From contig NC_049563.1 of assembly GCF_013368755.1 (NCBI RefSeq), positions 3,782,001-3,846,000 of the forward strand: a DNA stretch of 64,000 nt, in the 5' to 3' direction. The notes beneath the pieces are model-generated. The model searched no databases. It was given only the letters and a program-made list of their open reading frames with translations, and was not told where the DNA came from. The position numbers were made by a program, and so were the translations under genes. Shown in pieces: positions 22,467 to 33,349 of the stretch; the first letter of the stretch is position 1, and every line of letters begins with the position of its first letter. The DNA is from Talaromyces rugulosus (taxonomy: Eukaryota; Ascomycota; Eurotiomycetes; Eurotiales; Trichocomaceae).

Positions 22467-23000
22467 CTCTCTTTCCGGCAATGCCTACATTTTAGCATTA
22501 AGTTTCAAGTGTTTTACCGAGCTTCACTAAATCTTTACCAAATCTTTACAATAAGATCGTCCCAATTCGCCTTGACTAGGTGGCATTGTTGAAGACTGAA
22601 GATACAATCTAGTATGCCGACGATCGCCATCAAAACAACGACCTTCCATATTAATCAATAACAGGATGGTTGATGGTATAAAATATGCTTCGTAAATATC
22701 CTCCAAAATGTTCCCACTTCAAATGTTGCCTTAGGGCTAGGGTTAGGGTTTAATCGGATGGAGTGCAAAATTTTAGGATGGGTCTTGTGCCCACCTCACT
22801 GTAGTTAATGAGGCTCTTCAGCTGTTTTCTTTGTTAGAATCCAATCTCTACCTTGGTTCTGCTTTCCAGTCCAGTCCTGTAACATACCTAAGGGGTAACT
22901 CACCTATCATAGATAAGCGACACTGCCGGTTTTGTACACCGGCAAAGAAGAAGGGAGGGGATACATTGGCTTGGGTACAACGGAGGTCAAAAACCCAATC
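22467..23000. other. Intergenic with interstitial telomere-like tract
   Basis: No gene is supported between the P450 relic and the tRNA region. The only recognisable item is the TTAGGG-like stretch at 22731-22752. Confidence 0.5.
22731..22752 (+). repeat. Interstitial telomere-like repeat
   Basis: Reads TTAGGG, CTAGGG, TTAGGG, TTTA. TTAGGG is the telomere unit of filamentous ascomycetes. Three units are too few for a telomere but could mark an old repair or fusion event, or be chance. Confidence 0.6.
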
Positions 23001-23076
23001 TCCAAAATGGGGAATTATCTCGAGTTACAGTGAACCTACTTTGTATGATAAAAATTGACCATGACTCGATTTCGGA
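23001..23076 (-). pseudogene. Decayed tRNA-Glu copy
   Basis: On the minus strand it opens TCCGAAATCGAGTCATGGTC and ends CCCCATTTTGGA, parallel to the intact tRNA-Glu at 23137-23227, including the intron-like AAGTAGGTTCACTGT segment. The T arm (ATAATTC in place of TTCGATT) and the acceptor pairing are destroyed. Changes are largely transitions. It is a degenerate tandem duplicate in the same orientation. Confidence 0.75.
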
Positions 23077-23136
23077 TGTTAGTGTCATGGGCCATTGCCA
23101 TTTCATAGAAATGAACGGGCGGGAAAAAAAAGAGGC

Positions 23137-23227
23137 CTCCGAAACGGGGAATCGAACCCCGAGCTACTGTGAACAGACTTCATGTTATGATGAGAGACAG
23201 TTAAGTTGACCATTACTCCATTTCGGA
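23137..23227 (-). tRNA. tRNA-Glu (CTC) with a ~19-nt intron
   Basis: The minus strand folds as a cloverleaf. The acceptor stem is TCCGAAA/TTTCGGA, the D arm GAGT..ACTT with GG in the loop, the anticodon stem ACTGT/ACAGT, the variable loop AGCT, and the T arm CGGGG-TTCGATT-CCCCG, with discriminator G. The anticodon loop starts CT-CTC-A, giving anticodon CTC (reads GAG, Glu), followed after base 37 by an intron of about 19 nt, the canonical position. Upstream and downstream there is no protein gene within 250 bp. Confidence 0.88.
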
Positions 23228-23481
23228 TTGCAGAAACTGTCCGTTTTATGATATATTACTATTCTCTACAAACATTAAAAATTAAACTCAACACAGACCA
23301 GAACACCCAAATTACAATAATATCAAAAGATTTCTCGACCTGTGGTGTTCTTGCCAGTAGATGAAAGAGTATCATAAGCCTTTTATTCTTTTGGAACACT
23401 ATCTCGCTATAACAAAGCCCCCAATATACTTCAAAACTCGCATACACCTACCTACTGATCCCTGTAGTGGTATCCCCACCT

Positions 23482-25709
23482 TTACATACCCTCAAAGGTA
23501 GCCATCAAGGAACCTAACAAAGCAGTTAGCCAGATTATTTCGTTTAAAAACTATCTCCACGTGCGGGACTACTTACCAATAAAGGTTGTAACAAGTCGAG
23601 AGCGGACCTGGCAAATATCTTCTGGCACGAGCCAAATAGTTGCCCCCATCTTCCTAGCAATACTGATGCTCAGCTTTGCATTGGCATAGGCATCATCTGG
23701 GGTTTTTCCCGGTGTGACCAAATCATAGTCAACATAACTGGACTTCATGCCACTAAGCACATCCAGAAGAAACACGCCAGTGCCAATGGAACCGTCCTTG
23801 AAGCTGCGTATTGTGGATTTGCCACCACCCTTCTGTGACATATCATTGGCCCACCGGATCATTTCAGGATCAGTAATCTCGCGTTTGCCCATCTTCTGTG
23901 CCAGGGAAGAAAGAGTGTTGGTGATGTCTTTTCGCATGAGTTGCCACACCAATCCTAGAGTCAAAGTTCGCTGACCATCAGTAATATCAGCCCCTTGGAT
24001 GCCCACCAGAGAAAACCGGTTCTGCTTGCCGAGCTCAATAGCATAGTTTGTATTCTCCACTGCTTTGAACCGCATGATTTCACCACCGGATGGCGGGGGT
24101 TTGTTCACATGTCTCCAATTGACGCTACCAGGGATGACCTTGTCGTATGCCTGAAGAAGGACGGTACCGTCGCGAAGATCGTCAAAGAGCGAGTTGACGG
24201 CAGGTTGAACATCCAATGAATTCAACCACAAGGTGAAGACACGAGCCTCTCTCTCGCCTTCGGCGTCAAAGTCCTCGACCTCTAGCTTGTCTTCTTCGGT
24301 AATTGGGTCCAAGCCTGGATGGGTGTTGAAAAGGTTGGCAACAAATGCAAGGTTAAGCTTTGGGTTTCCGGCAACAAGAGACGTGGGAGTCAGAAATTTG
24401 CGGCAATCCAAGAGTTCTGCATTCGACAAAACCTGTTCGGCACGCTGAAGGAGATCTCTTGTCTGGAGAGGGGCTCGCGAGCAAACATCAGGGGCTAGTT
24501 GGTTGAGAAGAACGGTGTAGTTCTCTCCATCCTTGACATCCGTGGAAAAGTTGTTGACCCTATTCCCTCTGTTAGCATTCTAAACTAATCGGCCTGGTGC
24601 ATCCAACCAACCTTCGTTCCCATTTGGCATTTTTCAAGTGATAATTGAACCAGCGGAGAAGGATCTGCTCTGGTGGTAGGCGCAAGAACTGCTCCAAAGT
24701 CTCATCCTCTTCAAGCAGTCGATATAACTCTGGGTGTAGTTTGATGTCAATCTTTCCCAGAAGACCACGACGAATGATTTGCCAGATCAAGCCCAGAATC
24801 AAGTGCTCGCGGACCTCGATAATGTCGCCGCTTCCAATATTGACAACCGAGCACCCAATACCCTTAGCAGAATTAATCACAATGTTGTTGTTTTCCGTCA
24901 TGTGGAAAGCATTCAGCTGTTTGATTTTGACTCCTGGTCTGTTCAGCACGCGCTCATCTATAGTATCTGGGACACTATCGTTGATGAGCTTAGCCAAAAC
25001 CAGGCCGTCTTTGCACTGGTCAAACATTTGAAAAGTGTCGGTTGGAAATGGTAGAAGATGGCCGATATCAGGGTCCCCCGCAAGAACAGCATTGATGTGC
25101 CGCGTAAACTCAGTTCGTTCATCTTCGTTGATCGTATGCGTTACATTGGCCGAAGAGCCCTGCACATGGATTTTACCCCCAACACTTCCTTTCGAAACAT
25201 GACGAGAAGAGCCTGCGCCGCTTCCCGCACTAGGGTTGGCCGCTTGGATAGGATTCGGAACCTTGGCAGGAGCACTACCGGAGTCACGAATTTTCGAGAT
25301 GAGCTATATGGCACGGCATGCATTAGAGCTTGCAGGAGAAAGGCGCAGCCTGGAAGGGGCTGCTTACATCGATGTAGTCCTCAAATTCCACGCGACGTGA
25401 GCTGTCGAGTTCCACTTCCTTCAAAGCTTGTCTAACCACATCGTATGGTAAGCGTTCGGACTGCTGCGTGGCTTTGATGGCGGTGGCCTCGTCAAGGTAG
25501 CCTTTGTCGTCGATATCAAGTTTATGGAAAGCGTCCTGAAGGGAGAAGAGCTCGTTCTGCGGGAACTGAGGATACTTCCTGAGAGACAATTAGCAAGGGT
25601 GATCTTCCTCAATTGGCCATTGGAAAACCGGTAGAAAAGCCAGTATTTTCCAGAAAAGGGGGCCCCGATCGAGGGTACCAGCATACCTCTGAAGCTTAAG
25701 GACGTTCAT
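23482..25709 (-). CDS. SAC6: Fimbrin (actin-bundling protein)
   Basis: Five exons (25687-25709, 25368-25578, 24612-25303, 23577-24559, 23482-23513) join in phase to 646 residues, the usual fimbrin length. The N-terminal ~75 residues hold EF-hand-like sequence (LDIDDKGYLDEATAI, VELDSSRRVEFEDYID). Four calponin-homology domains in two tandem actin-binding units follow (for example FDQCKDGLVLAKLINDSVPD, ILGLIWQIIRRGLL, DLRDGTVLLQAYDKVIPG, LVWQLMRKDI). It cross-links F-actin in endocytic patches, cytokinetic ring and hyphal tip. The first and last exons are only 23 and 32 nt; the short last exon encodes GSLMATFEGM. The first intron acceptor and both tiny exons rest on splice-site inference. It is divergent from the DDHD gene. 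Confidence 0.93.
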
Positions 25710-26377
25710 TGCGGACACGCACACTCACGGGTTGTGAGTCGGTTCGCGGCGGGGTAGTATCGAAAACGAGGGCGACGGAAAGTAGAAGCCAGACGGCGTT
25801 GTCGGTCCTCGCTAGGAGACGACGAAAAGATAAAGCAGCGAAAAAAAGAGCTGCCTAGACACGACGGCGATCGTGAAGGGAGAGAGAGAGAGAACAGATT
25901 ATGTGGTCGCCTGGATTTGTCCGCAGTTTCCAGCAAGAGCGATGGGAAAGCGGGGCAGGCGGCGGGCGCCCAATCAGGCGGGGCGCGGGCAGTGCCAGCC
26001 CTCGTCAGCTCGCGAGCTGGGTGCAAGTTGCAACAACTAGAAACTATTATCTCCTACGTCCCCGCGACTTCTTTCTACTGCAGATTTCCTCAGGAATTGC
26101 CATTTGGGCCCCCGAAGCCTCGTCCCGGATGCATACGTGGGTGGCCAGTGGTCACTTGGTGGCTGACGACTTCGACGGCGCCAAGCCATGACGTCTGTTG
26201 TCCAGGTGGGTCGCGACAAAACGGTCGAAGAATTGCACGTGCAACAAACAGCCAGCGACGCTTGCATTAATTATTTCGTTCCCATGGTGCTGATTGTTAT
26301 TCTCGCTCTTAGAAATGAAGTAAAAGCACTGCGCGCTGGCTCGATTACATCCCCTTTTTCGCTTCCGGCGGCCGACA
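25710..26377. other. Shared promoter region, fimbrin / DDHD phospholipase
   Basis: 668 bp between two divergent start codons. No gene is recognised; the open frames crossing it overlap each other on both strands and look like chance in GC-rich sequence. Confidence 0.5.
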
Positions 26378-29332
26378 ATGCCCGTTGTCGACGCAAAGCC
26401 GTCATTCCTCGAAACAATCTCGCCGTGGTCAGCCTCGCGAGCCTCAACGCCCCAGCCTGAGCGACAGGCCGGCAGTGACGCGGAGAGCCTCAAGCAAACT
26501 CAAGGACAAGACCATGTCACTTCCCATCGAAAAAGACTGAGCTCGCTGCGATATCCCGATGATTGCCCCCCTCTGCATCCTCGGTGGTTCTATGCCGTTG
26601 ATATACCCAAATCCAAACCGGCTTTTTTGACCTCAGACAGGGCCGAGACAAAGCCCTTGCCTCCGCCCAAAAAATTCGTTCCTTTCTTACTCAAAGATTC
26701 CCAGTCTGTGGAAGACGCTTTTCAGCATTTGATAAGATGTGAAGATCGTGTGAATGCTACTGAGCCCCCCGGCGACAGCCACACAAAGTTCGAGAACTCA
26801 GATGCTACAGTCAAGGTCCCCGTCAACGAAGACAACCTTTATGACGTTGACGTTGATAAAAGGGAGCTCAGCTCTGCCTATTGGCTAGGTCCCGTCTATG
26901 AAGTAAGACGAGGCACTTGGTTTTTCCAAGATGGCTCAACCTTGAAGCCCTGCGAGGAAAACCTCGCCACCCAAATAGAAGAAGGTTATTTGAGGTTGCG
27001 GCCCTGGCAAATCCAATACCCACAACAGAAGACCAAGACCAAAACAGAATCCAGCGATGGAACCAAAAAATCAGCTAGTCATTCGAGGTCCGCTTCTGAA
27101 TCTGTTAGAAAGCAGGGTTACACCGAGGAAGAGTGCGTAGCTCGTGATGGCCACAGCATCAATTCAGCGTTGAACGCACAGTTGCCTGTTCATCGTTTGT
27201 TTGGTTCGTACATGAACAGCACAATTACCTATCAAGATTCATCCGTCGCTTGGCTAAATTCAGACGACTTCATGTCTCGCATGAGCAGCACAGTTTACCA
27301 GAGGCTTGGAGGGGTCGGGGGTACTAAGGTCATCAGGGGCTACACGGAGCCGGGCCGGCCAAAGGACCCGGTCGAGGGAAAAGGCTCGACAGTGAAGACG
27401 TCTTCACCCGCTACTCCTGTAGAACCGGATTCTGTTGAAGAAAGTGATGCTATCGAGGAACGTCGGGAGTATGGATTACCCCAGAAGCTGTATGGTTTTG
27501 ATGAACTTGGCAAGACAGATATGCGCCGAGAGTCGAATGAGCATCGGGCAACCCTGCAGCGTCAGATATCATCATTGAATGGTGAGGCCGAGAATGTTGC
27601 CGATCTCGAGGAAGAGGTAAGGAGGCAGGAAGAGAAAGAGATGGAGGACTCTAGAGAGGCGGATGGGGAGGAAAGAGACAGAGAAATCGATCATTTGGTC
27701 CTTGTTACTCATGGAATTGGACAACGCCTTGGAATCAGATTGGAGAGCGTTAACTTTATTCACGATGTTAATGTCTTGAGGAAAACGATGAAGTCTGTTT
27801 ACAGCGCCGCGCCTGATCTCCAAGCGCTCAATCTGGAACACCCTGATGCGAGGAGAAACTGCCGCGTACAGGTTCTACCTGTGTAAGTCTCTAGCACTGA
27901 TATCTGCTTGAAAACAATATCCTGCTAACGTACACAACAGCTGCTGGAGGCATTTGCTGGACTTTCCTCGACAAGGTTTACGCCAAAACCGCAAAGAGTT
28001 CGACCTCGCGGATCCTAGTAGTCTTTCTGCTGAGGATGAAGAGTACCCTACCTTAGCTGATATAACACTGGAAGGAGTACCCGCAGTCCGCAACCTGATT
28101 TCCGACCTGGCTATGGACGTTCTCCTGTACCAAAGTCAGTACAGAGAGCATATAATGGGAATTGTCCAGCGAGAATGCAATCGAATCTTTCAGCTTTTCA
28201 AAGCCCGTAACCCATCATTCAAAGGGTCAGTTAGCCTATGTGGTCATTCCTTGGGGAGTGCGATCCTGTTTGATATTTTGTCCCATCAAAACCTTCACAA
28301 CGATCCAAAAACGTCGAACGAGTCACCAAAGTTCAAGAAAACCGCCACAACTGAGAATAAAGGTGGTTACCCTCTCGAGTTTGACTGCAGGGAATTTTTC
28401 TGTCTTGGCTCGCCTATTGCACTTTTCCAGATGCTAAAAGCAAAGACTATTGGTGGGCGTCGGTCTACAAGAGTTTCGCACACTCCAAAGGGCTCCACTG
28501 TCGATGATACGTCTTTGCTAAACTCCCGCGAGTCTCCTATACCATCCGTGAGTGGCTATGACGCCAAGCCTGTGTATGAACCGAATTCCAATGTGTCTTC
28601 GCCTAGATGTGATGAACTGTATAATATCTTTCATCCGTCTGACCCGGTCAGTTATCGTCTCGAGCCACTTATTTCTCCTGCCATGACGAACCTGAAGCCG
28701 CAACCGCTGCCTTCTGTAAAAAGGAGCATTTGGACAGCTTCGGGTCAAAGTCTATCTAACATCAGTTCTCGCGTGGGATCTTTATGGACAAATTTTACGT
28801 CTGGCGTTGCAAGCAGTCTTTTGAACCGCAGCCTAGGGTTACAACCTGAAGACAAACCTGGTCAAGGGTTGTCACATCCAAGTGACGTATCGGCTTCATT
28901 TGAAGCGAAGCGTACCGCGGGAGATAATAAACAGCCACTGGGCCCTGGGGCTGGGTATGAATCAGACATGTCAACCTTGATGAGTCCCAACGTGGAAACT
29001 CTGTACGAAGGCTTTGAAAAAGCGCGATCTTTGGACAAGGAAAATATGTCGGCAAATGACATGGAAAACCGTGCTCGGAAAATCAGATCAGAGGAAGCAA
29101 AAGTCAGGGCTCTCAACTCCAATGGCAGAGTTGATTATAGCATACAAGAGTAAGCCTTCACCAGTCAATGTCTTTAACGACGAATTTCGCGTTAACAGTG
29201 CTATTTAGGGGCGCCTTTGACATATCATTGATTGCCAGTCTTGCAAGCCATCTATCCTACTGGGCGGACGAAGATGTAACCCACTTCATGCTGTCGCAAA
29301 TGCTCTCGCGGGTGCGGAGGCGTGATCATTAA
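26378..29332 (+). CDS. DDHD-domain phospholipase (phosphatidic-acid-preferring PLA1-like)
   Basis: Three exons, 26378-27882, 27941-29149 and 29209-29332, give 945 residues. An N-terminal WWE-like region (FQHLIRCEDRV, SAYWLGPVYEVRRGTWFFQD) precedes the lipase core: DHLVLVTHGIGQRLG, the nucleophile motif LCGHSLGSAIL (Ser near residue 605), then the DDHD domain with FDCREFFCLGSPIALF, IFHPSDPVSYRLEPL and the C-terminal ASLASHLSYWADEDVTHFML. Related enzymes hydrolyse phosphatidic acid and other glycerophospholipids on ER/Golgi membranes. Two long low-complexity inserts (about residues 225-260 and after 650) are probably disordered. The last exon, only 124 nt, carries the final DDHD His/Asp pair. 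Confidence 0.9.
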
Positions 29333-30297
29333 CAAATGATGGGTTACCCACTAACGTAAAGTATACATTGTAGTTTATACTATTTAAGCAAATATATCAA
29401 GAGAACTTTATTATTATTCAAACCTGGTCTCCTAATTATGTGGAGCTGTCGGAAAACTAGCCCTTTTTGGCTAGCAGGCGGCTGACTAATCAGATCCACC
29501 TAAACAGTGACAAAACTTTTCCCTCGGCCCAGCTTCGACCTTGTGAATTACTCACTTCTCGCAATTCATCTGGGTTGATATTGGACGAATGTGGAAACCA
29601 TGATGCAGGCAACTTCCCATTCTAATCCATTCATGACTCGAAGTTCCGATTTGCATGATTCCTTTTCATGCCTTCTCTTTGGCTGGACCACACAGGACTG
29701 ACCTACTCACTTGAGAAATCATGACTTTTAGAATCACATCAAAAAAACCCAACCATCGGAGAACACAGCTTTCTACCAAAGCCACTTCCCTCGAGTAGCC
29801 ATGCTCTCAATATATACTGCCGCTTTCTTCTTACATCTGGCATGAATGCAAGCCCTTTGAATGCCAGATTCACTCGGATAGCGGAGATTAAGTCCACTCC
29901 TGTATGCTTTAGATATCTTGCTTTCGTTATAGTGAAGTGAGAAAATAATGGATGGATACATAACCTGTTGCCTTTATGGGCCAAACAATCGTCACTTTGT
30001 CGTTAGTAATACGTACGTAGCAGATAGCCCTTCCGGAATTCCAAGGCTAGATTTGAGAAAATCACTTCTGTAATTTTTTCCCAAGCGAACAAAACTCAAA
30101 TGCCCATCCCAATGAATTTTGAGACAGCAGAAACACGCAAGTTGGGTTGAGTTGCTTGTTATTAACTGCCTACTCGGCACCGATGAGCCACGGCTTCGGC
30201 CGTTGATCACCCGTCTCCTTTCCCCGGATGGCTCCTTTCCACTCGACACCTGCGGCCGTCGCAAGCAGCAACCGGTTGATTGTTCTATGTGGTTGCC
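29333..30297. other. Intergenic between DDHD and sorting-nexin genes
   Basis: 965 bp between tandem genes. It contains short chance frames on the minus strand only. Nothing is recognised; it should include the 3' UTR of one gene and the promoter of the next. Confidence 0.5.
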
Positions 30298-33165
30298 ATG
30301 GATCAAGACGCTACCCCTTCGCATATTCCAGAAAACGAGACGACCGCCATAGAGAAACATGACATTACCCTTGGAGGAGGCGAGGAGGATGCACCTCCGG
30401 GGGACTTGCAGCAGTCATGGGCCGCGACATCAGGACAACACGTTATGCGCTATCTCTCCACTGCCGAAAACGAAACGCTTATCGCTCTAGCTGCCGCTGC
30501 AGCTGTCGTTATATACATAATTTTTGGGAGGCTGGGTCTGTTGTTCATCGGGCTAGTCGCTGGATTCCTCTTTCATGAGTTCTGGGATGGCGTTGCGGAC
30601 AAGGACTCGCGCCGTGGAGATCAGAGTCCTAGCTATGTCAAGAGAAGGAAAGAACTTGGTCTTCAGGTTGCCTCTCGGCTGCTCGACTGGAACCCGCGAT
30701 CGAGTGTCATAGAACGCGGCGACGATGCCAGAGTTGTGGCGCCGAATGATGATATGGATTTCTCCGGATTTCGTCCTGCTACCGCCGCTGCTCTTTCGGA
30801 TCTAACCGATGCCATATTAAGAGACTATGTAAAGTAAGGTCAACCTATTCAGCACTAGAGCTGGTTCAACTAATACTTTCTCAGCTACTGGTACAGCCCA
30901 ATCCTACCTTCCGAAAACACTTTCCCCGTCTCTTGCAGAAAAGTCCTAGTCAACTTCATCAATTCGCTATCATCGCATATGACTCGCAAACGCTCAGCGG
31001 ATACCTTCCTTCAGTTTGTCACCAACGCAAGCTCAATGATCATCGTATTCTTGAATGAGTTGTCCACAGCTCTCCAGACAACCGGCCCCGATTCCCCGGC
31101 GACAGAAGACGTTATCAAACACTATTTGGAAAATTATCCGGATAGTAGCTTGTCAAACGTGCTATCCGTGGATCAACAGCAAAAGAAGCTCAAGATGGTA
31201 GCAGATGATGTTCTTTCTGGTTTCCTCGAACCCTCGGTATATAAATGCGAGCCACTAAGGAGCTTTTTCCGCGAGATATTTGCGGGTGTGGTGCTGGAGT
31301 CGGTCGTCCAAAGCTGCTCAAAGCCAGATTTCATCAATGGTTGGATCCTATATTTGCTTAAAGAGGGTGAACCGGAGATCCTAAACGCAATTGATGCTGG
31401 ATTGGAAAATGCTCCGAAGGGCAAAGTTGCATCATCTGAAGCCTTTAGTGGCTCATCTCAGACTTTGCCAAGCGAAATTTCCGCACCCCTTCAGAGCGCC
31501 AAAGCAGCAGACAGCTCACTGGACACAGTGTTCCACACCAAAGGTTCAACCCCAGCTATGGCAAAAGAGGGTCTGCCTTCGAAGGTGGAGGCAGAGGGCA
31601 CGGATTTGCCAGCTTCTACTGAAGCGGGACTCTCGGAACGAAGCCATAGCAGTGACGGCCTAGATTTCGTTGAAATCGAGCGAAATCAACCAAACCCAGA
31701 CGAGACGAAGATGACCAGTTATCAAGAGCAGAATCAAAGGGAATTGCACACCCCTCTCCTCGGCGCCTCTGTATCAGTTGATGATGGCTCACATCCTGGA
31801 GACAAAGCAATCATGAGGTCTCAACCCACGGCCGAGTATTCGCTTTTGATTGAACCAGCTTCAGCACGTGAACCCGGTTGGATGACTTTTAGAAGCTACC
31901 AAGATTTCAACTATTTACATGATGCATTAACAACGCTATCACGGTATCACCACGTATCATTTTTGGACAGCCATGCCCTTTTACCTACCTGGCGCGGACA
32001 AACGAAATTCTCATTAGCAAGGAATCTTGAGAAGTACCTCTGTGATGCTTTGAAACACGAAGAGCTCGTTCAATCAGACCGCCTGAGGCGGTTTTTTGGA
32101 AGGGACAGTGGCTTGCAACAGACACCATCGGCAAGTGGTAGCGCAGGCAATCCTTTCCGCACCTCAACCGCCTTTGAAAATATGGGGAAGGGAATGTTGG
32201 GAGTTCTGTCAAATGCACCTAAGGGCGTTGCGGGGGGAGGAAAGGCTGTCTTGGACGGCATGACAGGCGTCTTTGCAGGGTTGAACAAAAGAAACACAGT
32301 TACAGCTTCATCAAGTCAAGGTCGTGCTAGTCAAGATAATCTTGAGCGACCACATTCTTCTTCTACCGCTAGCCAGCTACAGACTAGCAGGGCCTCGGCT
32401 GATCAACCCACCATCAATCCACTGAACTCGCCATCGTCTACTGCGAGTAGTGAAAATCCGATGGAAGCAGACTATGAGAAAAATGCCGGAGAGCTTACTC
32501 AATCGAGGGATTCAAATTATACAGCTTCTTCTACCAGTCTGGAAAAGATTGACCCGGAATATACCACTCAGGATAATGCTCCTAATACAGAGCTTGATCA
32601 ACAGACTAACGAGATCCCACCTGAACAAGAAGACAAGGGAGCCAATGCTTCCAGTTCCTCTACAGGCACTCCCATTACCGACGATGAAACCCGTATCGCA
32701 GTCGAGCTGATATTCGCTGTCATAAATGAGTTATACACGCTATCTTCTGCGTGGAACATACGAAGAACGCTGCTTAATGCCGCAAAGACGTATATATTAA
32801 AACCAGGGAATCCCCATCTGGAATCAATACGTGTCTTGGTGCAACAATCAATGATCGATGCCAACACCTCAGACGATGCTATCGCAACTAATATAACCAA
32901 GACCAGGGAAAACTCTCTCCCGACGCCTGAGGAACTAAAGCTATGGCCGCCTCCTCTGACTGCAGAGGAGAGTGAGAAGCTCAGAGTCGACGCCAGGAAA
33001 TTGCTCATTGAAAGAGGCATGCCTCAAGCTTTAATGAGCGTGATGGGCGGTGCAGCCACTGGAGAAGCGCTCGCCAGGGTCTTTGATTGTCTGCAAGTAG
33101 AAGAAGTTGCCCGAGGCTTCATATTTGCGCTTATTTTGCAGGCCCTTCGAGCTATTATTCTTTAG
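30298..33165 (+). CDS. PXA-PX-nexin C sorting nexin, membrane anchored (Mdm1-like)
   Basis: Two exons (30298-30833 and 30885-33165) give 938 residues. The start ATG lies in tgccATGga; an upstream in-frame extension uses no ATG. Residues ~60-100 are strongly hydrophobic (LIALAAAAAVVIYIIF, LGLLFIGLVAGFLFHEFW) and should anchor the protein. A PXA domain follows from about 178 (DYVNYWYSPILPSE). A PX domain at about 490-585 includes SFLDSHALLPT and the FxLARNLEKYLC helix. A nexin C-terminal domain lies at about 783-925. The long Ser/Thr-rich linkers look disordered. By family it should bind phosphoinositides at ER/vacuole or endosome contacts. No RGS domain is seen. A DNA transposon begins only 75 bp after the stop. 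Confidence 0.9.
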
Positions 33166-33239
33166 AGTTTGGAAAAATAAAGACCTGGTAGTCTTTTCCA
33201 TTTCAACTTGTCGAAAAGTAAAACAAACCTTATCACGTA

Positions 33240-33287
33240 ACGTATTTTATAAGCACCGCGGGCCACATAAGCGTGCCGGGCCACCCT
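33240..33287 (+). repeat. Left terminal inverted repeat of Fot1-like copy B
   Basis: 48 bp, beginning acgtattttataagcaccgc. It is an exact reverse complement of 35068-35115. Confidence 0.96.
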
Positions 33288-33349
33288 TCCGATAAAATCG
33301 ACTTACATTGACCAAAATGTAACGATTTATCCCATTTACTATATAATTT

